Position numbers and translations under genes: made by a program. Below are positions 10,061 through 18,383 of a DNA stretch of 64,000 nt, one piece after another. The notes below the pieces were generated by a model. It did not search any database, was not told the DNA's origin, and saw only the letters and a program-made list of their open reading frames with translations. The stretch lies in the NCBI RefSeq assembly GCF_002101595.1, contig NZ_LQOM01000024.1, positions 124,001 to 188,000 of the forward strand, read 5' to 3'. The first letter of the stretch is position 1; every line of letters starts with the position of its first letter. The DNA comes from Mycobacterium celatum. Its GTDB lineage: Bacteria; Actinomycetota; Actinomycetes; Mycobacteriales; Mycobacteriaceae.

Positions 10061-10444
10061 TCATGGCGATGCGACCGAAAGTCCTTGCGAGCCAGCGACA
10101 TTCGCCATTCGTCGGTCGTAGGTGACAAAAGCGACCAGCTCATCACCCAACGTCTCGGCCGTTGCCACATGGAACGCGTCGAGCGTCTTCAGGCCGCCCG
10201 GCAAGGCAGCTGCCCGATCACGAATTTCGTCGGTGACCTTGAGCTCGCTGTAGTCCCGGATAAGTCGGCTCATCAGTTTCGGAAAACTGCCCGCACGATC
10301 ACAGGTGCGGACGGTTTCAACCAAGCCGAAGGTGCTCGTTGCCAGCCGCACGCCTGAGTGATCTCGTAGATATCTGCGCAAGGCCGCAACATTTGAACGT
10401 TCGAGCACGTTGGTGACGATCGCTGACGCGTCGAGATAGATCAT
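10061..10444 (-). CDS. vapC: VapC-type PIN-domain ribonuclease toxin (module 1)
   Basis: A 127-aa PIN domain. The acidic metal site can be traced through MIYLDASAIV (Asp5), the conserved Glu in FGLVETVR, and LDAFHVATAETL with TYDRRMANVA near the end. VapC toxins cleave specific RNAs, often tRNAs or rRNA. The start overlaps the upstream antitoxin stop as ATGA (10441-10444), as usual for toxin-antitoxin pairs. The RNA target cannot be read from the sequence. Confidence 0.9.
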   Translation of the reverse strand: MIYLDASAIVTNVLERSNVAALRRYLRDHSGVRLATSTFGLVETVRTCDRAGSFPKLMSRLIRDYSELKVTDEIRDRAAALPGGLKTLDAFHVATAETLGDELVAFVTYDRRMANVAGSQGLSVASP

Positions 10445-10794
10445 GGATTGGCTTTGCCAGCGGGCTTACGTTTGGCCTCCAGCTCCTCCCTCAAGTCACG
10501 CTCCCAATCACTTTCGCTGTAGCGCTCCTCGAGCAGCAGTTGGAGGGGATCCGGAGCACCCTCGGGCAGCTCGATTCGGGTGAAGGTGTCCAGATCGTCT
10601 GTCGTCTTTTCCGACAGCCGAAGCGCTCCGCATGCTACGAGCTCCTCGACGCGGCTTCGCTTCTTCTCTTGCCCGGGAACCAGCCTGGCGATGACCTTGC
10701 CGTGGCGGGTGATCTCGATCGTCTCCCCCTTCTCCGCACGGGCGAACATGGCGCTCGGATTGTAGGAAAATTCGCGCACCGACACCGTCGTCAT
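10441..10794 (-). CDS. vapB: Phd/YefM-type antitoxin partner of VapC (module 1)
   Basis: A 117-aa antitoxin. The N-terminal part (TTVSVREFSYNPS, ITRHGKVIARLVP) is the Phd/YefM DNA-binding fold; the C-terminal half is charged and likely wraps the toxin. ATG 10794 is chosen because the recognisable fold starts there; an ATG at 10809 is possible. The upstream region contains a GTAGG direct repeat (minus-strand GTAGGTACACGTAGG, 10815-10829), which could be the autoregulatory operator. It overlaps vapC by four bases. Confidence 0.85.
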   Translation of the reverse strand: MTTVSVREFSYNPSAMFARAEKGETIEITRHGKVIARLVPGQEKKRSRVEELVACGALRLSEKTTDDLDTFTRIELPEGAPDPLQLLLEERYSESDWERDLREELEAKRKPAGKANP

Positions 10795-10881
10795 TCCACA
10801 CCCAACCATTTGTGCCTACGTGTACCTACATCAGGATAGGGCCTTGATCACCAATGACGCCGCCGCGTATCGTATCGGCCT

Positions 10882-10906
10882 ATTACGAAACGATGAGTAG
10901 CGTAAT
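10882..10906. promoter_or_regulatory. Small inverted repeat before the monooxygenase gene
   Basis: ATTACG (10882-10887) and CGTAAT (10901-10906) are perfect 6-base inverted arms with a 13-base spacer, about 20 bases before the monooxygenase start. This could be a regulator binding site for the monooxygenase-SDR operon. With arms this short chance is possible. Confidence 0.3.
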
Positions 10907-10926
10907 CCTGGGAAAGGATCCACCCG

Positions 10927-12861
10927 ATGCGCAGCCGCTACGCCGGCCGACCCTTCACAACGCCCACTGCCGAGATCGCCGCCGCGCTCGAACAAGTCAG
11001 CATCCCCACGCTGCTGCTCTCGTGCGTGCACATCACCGGCAACCCGCGTTTCATCCGCGACTTCAAGCCCGCCGGGATATTCCTCAACGAGGTCCAGGGG
11101 TTCATGTCCGAGGAGGACAAGGCGCGCGCCCGCCAGGCGGCGCTGCCGGTGATCACCGACTACCGCGACCGCGGCTGTCCCGAGCCGGCGCCGCTGCCGC
11201 GCGAGCTGATCAAGGAAATGATGGACTGGGCGGTCTGCGAGACCGTGCCCGACGACTACGTCGCGCTGCTGGTCGAGGAGATGGACCTCGATGGAGTCGA
11301 TCCGCGCCGGCCCGCGCCGCTGGAGCCGGACCGGGCGGCGCACGTTCCCGTCGTCGTCATCGGCTGCGGTGAGTCGGGCATCCTGGCCGGAATCCGGCTG
11401 AAGCAGGCCAACATTCCGTTCACGATCGTCGAGAAGAACGACGGTCCCGGCGGAACCTGGTGGGAAAACACCTATCCGGGTGCACGCGTCGACGTCGCGA
11501 ATCACTTCTACTGCTACAGCTTCGAACCCAGCAACAACTGGACGCACTACTTCGCCGAACAACCCGAACTGCAGGAGTACTTCACCGGCCTGATCGACAA
11601 ACATGGGCTGGGCGAGCACATCCGGTGGCGCACCGAGGTGACCGACGCGACGTGGGACGACCACGACGGCACGTGGAGCGTCACCGCGCGCACACCCGGC
11701 GGCGAGACCACCACGATGCGGGCGCGCGCGGTCATTTCTGCGGTCGGGCAGCTGAACCGGCCCTATATCCCAGACTTCGACGGCGCCGACACGTTTCGCG
11801 GACCGTCGTTTCACTCCGCGGCCTGGGACCACTCGGTGGACCTGACCGGCAAGCGGGTCGCGTTGATCGGCGCCGGCGCCAGCGGTTTTCAGATCGCGCC
11901 CGCCGTCGCCGAGGACGTCGCGCAGCTGACCGTCTTCCAGCGCACCGCCCAGTGGATGTTCCCGAACCCGATGTATCACGAGTCGGTCGGCGACGGCGTG
12001 CGCTGGGCGATGGACCACCTGCCGTTCTACGGGCGCTGGTACCGATTCCTGGTGTTGTGGCCCGGCGCGGACAAAGGCCTCGACGCCGCGCGGGTCGATC
12101 CCGCATACCCCGACCAGGACTATGCGGTCAGCGAGATGAACGCCGCCGCCAGGCTGATGTTCACCGATTGGATCACCAATCAGGTTGACGGGGACTCCGA
12201 TCTGCTGGCGAAGGTGCTGCCGGACTATCCGGCCACGGGGAAACGGACCCTGCAGGACAATGGCACCTGGCTGCGGACGCTGCGCCGCCACAACGTCGAG
12301 TTGGTGCGCACACCCATCCAGCAGATCACTCCGAGCGGAGTCGTCACCACCGACGGCGTCAGCTACGACGCCGATGTCATCGTGTACGCCACCGGTTTTC
12401 GGCACACCGACGTGCTGTGGCCGATGACGATCACCGGCCGCGACGGCATCGACTTGCGCAGCCGTTGGGGGCAACGCCCCTACGCGTACCTGGGCATCAC
12501 CGTGCCCGGATTCCCCAACTTCTTTCTCATCTACGGGCCGGGCGCGCACCTGGCGCACGGCGGGAGCCTGATCTTCAACTCCGAACTGCAGATGCGCTAC
12601 ATCAACAGCTGCCTGAAAGAGTTGGCGGACAAGAACCTTCATTCCGTCGAGCCGACGCCCGAGGCGGCCGCCGCGTGGCATCGACGCACCCAGACCGAGA
12701 TCAAGAAGATGGTGTGGTCACACCCGGCGGTCAAGCACTCCTACTTCAAAAACGCCGACGGCGAGATTCACACGGTCAGCCCGTGGCGGCTCAACGAATA
12801 CTGGTCGGCGGTCCGTGAACCCGACTGGTCCCAGTTCGTCATCCGGAAAGGATCAATGTGA
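10927..12861 (+). CDS. Flavin monooxygenase of the Baeyer-Villiger type with N-terminal extension
   Basis: A 644-aa protein. About 135 residues of helical extension precede the first FAD-binding VVVIGCGESGILAG. The Baeyer-Villiger fingerprint FxGxxxHxxxW is present as FRGPSFHSAAWD, followed by the NADPH-binding LIGAGASGFQ. An extension of this type is known in 4-hydroxyacetophenone-monooxygenase-like enzymes. It should insert oxygen into a ketone; the substrate is unknown. ATG 10927 follows AAAGGAT. Its stop overlaps the SDR start (ATGTGA/GTGA), so the two form an operon that may oxidise an alcohol to a ketone and then an ester. Confidence 0.88.
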   Translation: MRSRYAGRPFTTPTAEIAAALEQVSIPTLLLSCVHITGNPRFIRDFKPAGIFLNEVQGFMSEEDKARARQAALPVITDYRDRGCPEPAPLPRELIKEMMDWAVCETVPDDYVALLVEEMDLDGVDPRRPAPLEPDRAAHVPVVVIGCGESGILAGIRLKQANIPFTIVEKNDGPGGTWWENTYPGARVDVANHFYCYSFEPSNNWTHYFAEQPELQEYFTGLIDKHGLGEHIRWRTEVTDATWDDHDGTWSVTARTPGGETTTMRARAVISAVGQLNRPYIPDFDGADTFRGPSFHSAAWDHSVDLTGKRVALIGAGASGFQIAPAVAEDVAQLTVFQRTAQWMFPNPMYHESVGDGVRWAMDHLPFYGRWYRFLVLWPGADKGLDAARVDPAYPDQDYAVSEMNAAARLMFTDWITNQVDGDSDLLAKVLPDYPATGKRTLQDNGTWLRTLRRHNVELVRTPIQQITPSGVVTTDGVSYDADVIVYATGFRHTDVLWPMTITGRDGIDLRSRWGQRPYAYLGITVPGFPNFFLIYGPGAHLAHGGSLIFNSELQMRYINSCLKELADKNLHSVEPTPEAAAAWHRRTQTEIKKMVWSHPAVKHSYFKNADGEIHTVSPWRLNEYWSAVREPDWSQFVIRKGSM

Positions 12862-13595
12862 GTGGAGTAGTGATAACCGGTGCCGCCTCGGGCATCGGGC
12901 GGGCGTGTGCCGAGGCGCTGGTTGCCGACGGGCGGCGAGTGGCCCTGTGGGACATCGCCCCAGCGGTACAGGAGGTTGCCGCCGATCTCGGGCTGCCTGG
13001 TGCCGTCGTCGATGTCAGCGACGACGCGGCGCTGGCCGATGCGGTCGCGGCCGCCGCCGATGCGCTCGACGGGATCGACGGCCTGGTGCACGCCGCTGGC
13101 CGGGTGCTGGCCGAGCCGGTGGGCGCCTATACGGCCGAGTCGTGGGATGCCGTCCTGGACGTGAACCTGCGGGCGCAGGCGATGCTGGTGCAGCTGCTCT
13201 TGCCGCACCTGGAAACCTCTGCGCGCGAGGGCCGTTCGCCGGCGGTGGTTGGCATCTCGAGCATCGAAGGGTTGACCGCCAACCCGTTCATCCCGGCCTA
13301 CTGCGCGTCCAAGGCCGGCCTGCTCGGGCTGACTCGGTCGATGGCCGCGCAGCTCGGCCCGGCAGGCATTCGGGTCAACGCCGTGTGTCCGGGTTTCATC
13401 CACACGCCGATGCTGCAGGTGGCGCTCGACGTCGAGGAAGTCCGCGCCGGTTTCGTGCAGGCCGCGCCGTTGGGGCGCATCGGTCAGCCCGCCGAAGTCG
13501 CCGCGGCGGTGGCGTTTTTGATGTCGGAGCGCGCGTCGTTCATCACCGGCACTCACCTCGTCGTCGACGGAGGCGTCACTTGCCGGCATCCCTGA
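12858..13595 (+). CDS. Short-chain dehydrogenase/reductase
   Basis: A 245-aa classical SDR with the cofactor motif TGAASGIGRA near residue 7, catalytic Ser in GISSIEG, and YCASK (Tyr/Lys), then NAVCPGFIHTPM. It ends GTHLVVDGGVTCRHP. The GTG start at 12858 overlaps the monooxygenase stop by four bases and follows GGAAAGGAT, so the two proteins are very likely co-produced and act in one catabolic path. Substrate unknown. Its 3' end overlaps the convergent membrane protein gene by 20 bases. Confidence 0.9.
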   Translation: MSGVVITGAASGIGRACAEALVADGRRVALWDIAPAVQEVAADLGLPGAVVDVSDDAALADAVAAAADALDGIDGLVHAAGRVLAEPVGAYTAESWDAVLDVNLRAQAMLVQLLLPHLETSAREGRSPAVVGISSIEGLTANPFIPAYCASKAGLLGLTRSMAAQLGPAGIRVNAVCPGFIHTPMLQVALDVEEVRAGFVQAAPLGRIGQPAEVAAAVAFLMSERASFITGTHLVVDGGVTCRHP

Positions 13596-14205
13596 GTTGT
13601 GCTGTCCGGGCCATCGGGTAGAAGCACAGCCCGATGAAGATCGCCGCGAAATGCCCGATCGCGGTGAAGTTTACATGGATGATCAGCGGCACCGTGAAGA
13701 CGAGGATCAGTATCGCCAGGTAGCCCCACCGCCACGGCTTGGCGATGTGGTAGGCCAGCACCGCCATCGCTGCGACCATGAAGTAGCTGACCCCGATATC
13801 GCGGGCACGCACCAGCTTCTCGGGCTCCAGGTGATGCTGGATGGCCAGGTACAGCAGCCCTTCGCTGATATACGTCGCGCCGATGTGCGCCGTCAAACCC
13901 ACAGTCAGCCAACGCAGTTGGCCGAGCCAGCGTTCGGCCGGCGCGAGAAACAGGGTAAACAGCACCAGGTAAGGCGTCCAGTAGCGGCCGTCGATCCACA
14001 GCAGGCTGGCGAAGAGCACTTCCAGGGGATCGCGGCCCAAGTGGTAGAGGTTGGTCGAGCCGTGCACGAGCACGGTGTGCAGCTCACGCCTGGACAGATG
14101 GTGCTGGATGATCGTGGTGATCAGCAGAACGGTCAGCCATAGGTAGGTCAGCGGTGCCGTGCTGACCCAGCGCCACACGGCGGCCAACCAGGCTTTGAGT
14201 CCCAT
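13576..14205 (-). CDS. Rhomboid-like integral membrane protein
   Basis: A 209-aa protein with about six membrane segments. The layout recalls rhomboid intramembrane serine proteases: the GxS of RDIGVSYFM (Ser140) begins a helix, and AIGHFAAIFIG (His185) lies in the last helix, the places of the catalytic dyad. The family could instead be non-proteolytic, since the classical WR motif of loop 1 is not obvious. It converges on the SDR and lies next to glmS. Function is inferred from motif placement only. Confidence 0.6.
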   Translation of the reverse strand: MGLKAWLAAVWRWVSTAPLTYLWLTVLLITTIIQHHLSRRELHTVLVHGSTNLYHLGRDPLEVLFASLLWIDGRYWTPYLVLFTLFLAPAERWLGQLRWLTVGLTAHIGATYISEGLLYLAIQHHLEPEKLVRARDIGVSYFMVAAMAVLAYHIAKPWRWGYLAILILVFTVPLIIHVNFTAIGHFAAIFIGLCFYPMARTAQLRDAGK

Positions 14206-14284
14206 TCCACCGCGGCCCAGAAGCTAGGGCTGTGATACTCGCCGAATTACGACCCTGCCTGCTGTCTCGCGCATCTGGCTCGGT

Positions 14285-16150
14285 TTACTCGACGGTGACG
14301 GACTTGGCCAGGTTGCGCGGTTTGTCGACGTCGTATCCGCGGGCCTGCGCCACCGAGGCGGCGAACACCTGCAGCGGGATGGTCGACAACAGCGGCTGGA
14401 AAAGCGTTGACACAGCGGGGATTTCGATCAGGTGATCGGCGTAGGGCCGCACCGTGTCGTCGCCCTCCTCGGCAATCACGATGGTGATCGCGCCCCGGGT
14501 CTGGATCTCGCGGATATTGGACAGCAGCTTGGCGTGCAGCGTGGCCGAGTTCTTGGGTGAGGGCATCACCACGATCACCGGCAGGCCGTCCTCGATCAGC
14601 GCGATCGGCCCGTGCTTGAGCTCGCCGGCGGCGAAACCCTCGGCGTGCATGTACGCAAGTTCCTTGAGTTTCAGGGCACCCTCCAGCGCCACCGGGTAGC
14701 CGACGTGGCGACCCAAGAACAGCACCGTCTGCGACTGCGCGAACCGGTAGGCCAATTCGGCTACCGGCTTCATGCCGGTGAGCACCCGAGCCACCAGGTC
14801 AGGCATGGATTCCAGTTCGCGGTACTCGCGTTCGACCTCGTCGGGGTATTTGGTGCCGCGGGCCTGCGCAAGCGCCAGCCCGACAAGGTAATTGGCGGCG
14901 ATCTGCGCCAGGAACGTCTTCGTCGACGCCACCCCGATCTCCGGTCCGGCGCGGGTGTAGAGCACTGCGTCGCATTCGCGGGGAATCTGCGAGCCGTTGG
15001 TGTTGCAGATGGCGAGTACCTTGGCCTTCTGCTCCTTGGCGTGCCGGACCGCTTCGAGAGTGTCGGCGGTCTCACCGGACTGCGAGATGGCGACGACGAG
15101 CGTACTGCGGTCCAAAACCGGGTCGCGGTAACGAAATTCGCTGGCCAGCTCCACCTCGACCGGCAGCCGGGTCCAGTGCTCGATCGCGTACTTGGCCAGC
15201 AGCCCGGAGTGATAGGCGGTTCCGCAGGCCACCACGAAGACCTTGTCGACCTCGCGCAACTCCTGGTCGGAGAGCCGCTGCTCGTCAAGCACGATCCGGC
15301 CGTCGACGAAGTGCCCGAGCAGCGTGTCGGACACGGCGGCGGGCTGCTCGGCGATCTCCTTGAGCATGAAGTACTCGTAGCCGCCCTTCTCGGCGGCGGC
15401 CAGGTCCCAGTCGATGTGAAACTCGCGATATTCGACGTCGGGGTTGCCGTCGAAATCGGTGATCCGATAGCCATCGGCGGTGATCACCACCGCCTGGTCC
15501 TGGCCCAGTTCGATGGCGTCGCGGGTGTGCGGGATGAACGCGGCCACGTCGGAGCCGATGAACATCTCCCCGTCGCCGATCCCGACCACCAGCGGCGTGG
15601 AGCGGCGGGCGGCCACGATGGTGCCGGGCTCGTCGGCGTTGGCGAAGACCAGGGTGAAGTGACCCTCGAGTCGGCGCAGCACGGACAACACCGACGCCGG
15701 GAAGTCGCCGACCGTGTCGCCGTGCCGATATGCCTGGGCCACCAGGTGCACCGCGACCTCGGTGTCGGTGTCGCTGGCGAACTCCACCCCGGCGGCCTCC
15801 AGTTCGTGACGCAGGGTCGCGAAGTTCTCGATGATGCCGTTGTGGACGACGGCGATCTTGCCGGCCGCGTCGCGGTGCGGATGCGCGTTGCGGTCGGTGG
15901 GCCGGCCGTGGGTGGCCCACCGGGTGTGCCCGAGACCGGTGCCGCCGGCGAGCGCGGCCGGGTCGGCCTCCTCGAGGGCGTGCTCGAGGTTGGCCAGCCG
16001 GCCGGCACGCCGGCGGACGGTGAGCTTGCCGGCCCCGTCGACCAGCGCGATGCCCGCCGAGTCGTAGCCTCGGTATTCCATCCGTCGCAGCGCCTCGACG
16101 ACCACCTCGCAGGCAGACCGCTGCCCGACATAGCCGACGATTCCGCACAT
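14285..16150 (-). CDS. glmS: Glutamine--fructose-6-phosphate aminotransferase
   Basis: A 621-aa enzyme making glucosamine-6-phosphate for peptidoglycan and UDP-GlcNAc. Cys2 in MCGIVGYVGQ is the glutaminase nucleophile (domain about 1-240). Two SIS isomerase domains follow (SQSGETADTLEA; GRHVGYPVALEGALKLKE), and the C-terminus KPRNLAKSVTVE is the family's closing active-site tail. A TACCCT -10-like sequence lies eight bases upstream of ATG 16150, so the 5' leader is probably very short; no glmS ribozyme is visible. The product feeds GlmM, encoded 5 kb away. Confidence 0.98.
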   Translation of the reverse strand: MCGIVGYVGQRSACEVVVEALRRMEYRGYDSAGIALVDGAGKLTVRRRAGRLANLEHALEEADPAALAGGTGLGHTRWATHGRPTDRNAHPHRDAAGKIAVVHNGIIENFATLRHELEAAGVEFASDTDTEVAVHLVAQAYRHGDTVGDFPASVLSVLRRLEGHFTLVFANADEPGTIVAARRSTPLVVGIGDGEMFIGSDVAAFIPHTRDAIELGQDQAVVITADGYRITDFDGNPDVEYREFHIDWDLAAAEKGGYEYFMLKEIAEQPAAVSDTLLGHFVDGRIVLDEQRLSDQELREVDKVFVVACGTAYHSGLLAKYAIEHWTRLPVEVELASEFRYRDPVLDRSTLVVAISQSGETADTLEAVRHAKEQKAKVLAICNTNGSQIPRECDAVLYTRAGPEIGVASTKTFLAQIAANYLVGLALAQARGTKYPDEVEREYRELESMPDLVARVLTGMKPVAELAYRFAQSQTVLFLGRHVGYPVALEGALKLKELAYMHAEGFAAGELKHGPIALIEDGLPVIVVMPSPKNSATLHAKLLSNIREIQTRGAITIVIAEEGDDTVRPYADHLIEIPAVSTLFQPLLSTIPLQVFAASVAQARGYDVDKPRNLAKSVTVE

Positions 16151-16217
16151 AGCTGACCAGGGTAGTGCAGCCGGTCCCGACGGGTGCTAAACGCGCTGAT
16201 CAGTGGCATACAGCCAG

Positions 16218-16223
16218 TACAGT
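16218..16223 (+). promoter_or_regulatory. -10 box, leaderless start for the Ddn-like gene
   Basis: TACAGT fits TANNNT and lies six bases before the ATG at 16230, so transcription would begin at the start codon. No ribosome binding site is present. Confidence 0.6.
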
Positions 16224-16229
16224 CGCGAT

Positions 16230-16757
16230 ATGTCCGGCCACACCATCAACGGGATCCCCCGCGTCGACCCGCGGGCACCCCGCGCAGCGTGGAAACGCGC
16301 CATGCTGGCCCTGGTGGCGACCAAGCCCGGCGCTGCGATACACCGCGCGCTCGCCGCCCCGCTGGACGCGCCGCTCATGCGGCTCACCCGCGGGCGCGTA
16401 AGCCTCGCCGCGGGCGCCATGCCGCTGGTGGTCTTGACGTCGACCGGCGCCCGCAGCGGCCAGCGGCGCGAGACACCGCTCGGCTATTTCACCGACGGCG
16501 ACGACGTCATCTTGGTTGCGTCCAACTACGGCGACACCCGGCATCCGGCCTGGTACCACAACCTGCTCGCCCATCCGGAATGCGAATTGCATGTCGGCGA
16601 GCACGGCGGGCGGTTCGTGGCGCGCGAGGCGACGGGCGCCGACCGCGATCGGCTGTTCGACCTGGCGGTGAATTTCTACCCCGGCTACGCCAAGTATGCG
16701 GAGCGCACCGACGGCGTTCGCACGATTCGGCTGATGCGGCTGACGCCGGCCGGCTAG
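16230..16757 (+). CDS. Ddn-family F420H2-dependent reductase
   Basis: A 175-aa protein of the deazaflavin-dependent nitroreductase (Ddn/FDOR-A) family. The motif STGARSGQRRETPLGYF (about 80-96), then NYGDTRHPAWYHNL and HPECELHV, is typical of these split-barrel F420 enzymes. M. tuberculosis Ddn reduces quinones and activates pretomanid. The natural substrate of this paralogue is unknown. ATG 16230 is chosen over an upstream GTG (16203) because a -10 box lies just before it. Its stop overlaps that of the convergent VapC gene as CTAG. Confidence 0.88.
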   Translation: MSGHTINGIPRVDPRAPRAAWKRAMLALVATKPGAAIHRALAAPLDAPLMRLTRGRVSLAAGAMPLVVLTSTGARSGQRRETPLGYFTDGDDVILVASNYGDTRHPAWYHNLLAHPECELHVGEHGGRFVAREATGADRDRLFDLAVNFYPGYAKYAERTDGVRTIRLMRLTPAG

Positions 16758-17185
16758 GCGAAGGACCGCTGATCCGGATGCGGAATGGCGCGAACCTCAA
16801 GTTGCGGGATGGCGTCGAAATCGTCGGGATTGCAGGTGTACAAAGCGACACCGTGGGCGATAGCGGTGGCAGCAATCAGGGCGTCGTAAGCGCGGGCCGC
16901 CGGCTTACGTCCGGAGGCACGCAGCGACGCGGCCACTACGGCGAATGCCCGGGCCGCCGCCTCATCAAAAGGGAGTACGTCGAAATCCGATTCGGCCTGC
17001 TGCAGACGGGCCTGTCGGGCAATGCGTTCTTCCTCGGTCTGCGCCACATGCGGCCCTACCGATAATTCCGCCAGCGTGATGGCGCTGATAACCGCTTCTT
17101 CCGGCAGCACCCTCGGATCGGTGATTCGCCCTAGCAGGATCACCACCGACGTGTCGAGCATGCCCATCGACGCCGGCTCGCCCAT
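16754..17185 (-). CDS. vapC: VapC-type PIN-domain toxin (module 2)
   Basis: A 143-aa PIN-domain protein: MLDTSVVILLG with the first Asp, ITLAELSVG with the conserved Glu, RAYDALIAATA with the third acid and CNPDDFDAI near the end. It is a likely sequence-specific endoribonuclease. ATG 17185 shares one base with the antitoxin stop (TGATG); a GTG at 17188 is an alternative. This module is only distantly similar to module 1, so they are not a recent duplication. Confidence 0.9.
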   Translation of the reverse strand: MGEPASMGMLDTSVVILLGRITDPRVLPEEAVISAITLAELSVGPHVAQTEEERIARQARLQQAESDFDVLPFDEAAARAFAVVAASLRASGRKPAARAYDALIAATAIAHGVALYTCNPDDFDAIPQLEVRAIPHPDQRSFA

Positions 17186-17421
17186 CACAGCGACGAATCG
17201 ATGACGGCGTCCATGTCCCGTCGCAGCGCTTCGGGATCGACGGTCGGCAACCGCTTCCAGCGCTCGATCAGTTCATCGGGACGCGCACTGCGACGCGGCA
17301 GGGGCCGCAACTCCGCGACGGGACGCCCATCCCGGGTCACGATCACACGCTCTCCGCGCTCCACCCGGTCCAGGACGTCTCCCCCTTTGTTGCGCAGTTC
17401 TCGCACGGTCACCGATCTCAT
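17185..17421 (-). CDS. vapB: Phd/VapB-type antitoxin (module 2)
   Basis: A 78-aa antitoxin. MRSVTVRELRNKGGDVLDRV and VIVTRDGRPVAELRPLP form the Phd-like N-terminal dimerisation/DNA-binding domain; the C-terminal 30 residues (ELIERWKRLPTVDPEALR) would bind the toxin. ATG 17421 is preferred to the upstream TTG (17427) because a TACCGT -10 box ends six bases before it. It is directly followed by vapC. Confidence 0.88.
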   Translation of the reverse strand: MRSVTVRELRNKGGDVLDRVERGERVIVTRDGRPVAELRPLPRRSARPDELIERWKRLPTVDPEALRRDMDAVIDSSL

Positions 17422-17427
17422 AAACAA

Positions 17428-17433
17428 ACGGTA
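17428..17433 (-). promoter_or_regulatory. -10 box, leaderless start for vapB (module 2)
   Basis: On the minus strand TACCGT is followed by TTGTTT and then the ATG, the six-base spacing of a leaderless transcript. Confidence 0.6.
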
Positions 17434-17497
17434 TCACCGGTGAGACGCACGCGCCTCGCGCGTCCAGACATTCGGGCGATTCACTGCAACGGTGCGC

Positions 17498-17503
17498 TAC
17501 CGT
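17498..17503 (+). promoter_or_regulatory. -10 box, leaderless start for the chlorophyllase-like gene
   Basis: TACCGT lies six bases before the GTG at 17510. This supports GTG 17510 rather than the in-frame GTG at 17492 as the true start. Confidence 0.55.
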
Positions 17504-17509
17504 CAACGC

Positions 17510-18346
17510 GTGCCCGGCGTCAAAAAACTTTTCACCACCCTGACCAGGCGTGGCCCGCACCGGGTACTGCGCGGCGATCTCGCCTTTGCCGGCCTGCCCG
17601 GGGTGGTGTATACCCCCGAGGCGGGGCTCAATCTGCCGGGCATCGCCTTCGGCCACGACTGGCTCGCCGGCGTCGAGCGCTACTTTGGTCTGCTCGAGCA
17701 TCTGGCGTCGTGGGGCATCGTGGCCGCAGCCCCCGACACCGAGAAGGGACTGGCGCCCTCGGTGCTGAACCTCGCCTACGACCTGGGCACCGCGCTCGAC
17801 ATCGCCGCGGGCGTGCGGCTCGGTCCGGGCAAGATCAGCGTGCATCCCGGCAAGCTCGGGCTGGCAGGTCATGGGTTCGGCGGCTCGGCCGCGGTGTTCG
17901 CGGCGGCCGGGATGCCGGCCAAACCCAAAGTCGTCGCGGCGATCTTCCCGGCGGTGACCAAACCGCCTGCGGAGCAGCCGGCGGCGTCATTGCGGGTTCC
18001 CGGAGTGGTGTTCAGCGCCCCTGGTGACGCTAAGTCGTTGCATTCCAACGCTATTCAGCTCGCCCAGGTTTGGGATGCGGCGACGCTACGGGTGGCGAGC
18101 AAGTCCAAGCCCGGCGGCCTGATCGAAGGGCGGCGGTTGACGACGGTGTTCGGGTTGCCCGGCGCAGATCGCAAGACGCAAAAGGCGGTGCGCGCGCTGC
18201 TGACCGGATATCTGCTGTATTCACTCGCCGGCGACAAGACGTATCGCGAGTTCGCCGACCCGGAGGTTCAGTTGCCCCACACCGAGACAGTGAAACAGGA
18301 GCCGGTTGCTCTCGAGGAGAAAGTCGTCGCGCTGCTGAAGGGCTGA
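17510..18346 (+). CDS. Chlorophyllase/alpha-beta-hydrolase-like protein lacking the nucleophile serine
   Basis: A 278-aa protein that I match from memory to H37Rv Rv3438, which sits at the same place beside glmS. The fold is readable as an alpha/beta hydrolase: GIAFGHDWLAGV in the oxyanion region and LAGHGFGGSAAVFAAA at the elbow. The elbow has Gly where GxSxG enzymes have Ser, so ordinary hydrolase activity is doubtful. It may be a binding or structural protein, or use another residue. Role unknown. It precedes the LLM oxidoreductase by 37 bases. Confidence 0.7.
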   Translation: MPGVKKLFTTLTRRGPHRVLRGDLAFAGLPGVVYTPEAGLNLPGIAFGHDWLAGVERYFGLLEHLASWGIVAAAPDTEKGLAPSVLNLAYDLGTALDIAAGVRLGPGKISVHPGKLGLAGHGFGGSAAVFAAAGMPAKPKVVAAIFPAVTKPPAEQPAASLRVPGVVFSAPGDAKSLHSNAIQLAQVWDAATLRVASKSKPGGLIEGRRLTTVFGLPGADRKTQKAVRALLTGYLLYSLAGDKTYREFADPEVQLPHTETVKQEPVALEEKVVALLKG

Positions 18347-18383
18347 GGTTACCAACCAACCGGTTGGGTGCTATAAAGTCACG

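Noticed and set aside
10831..12681. 616-codon minus-strand open frame
   Set aside because: It is antisense to the flavin monooxygenase, which has clear motifs and a ribosome binding site.
14206..14284. Possible regulatory RNA downstream of glmS
   Set aside because: The gap between glmS and the rhomboid-like gene shows no hairpin or motif, and no glmS ribozyme feature is visible upstream of glmS.
14612..16156. 514-codon plus-strand open frame
   Set aside because: It is antisense to glmS and has low-complexity composition.
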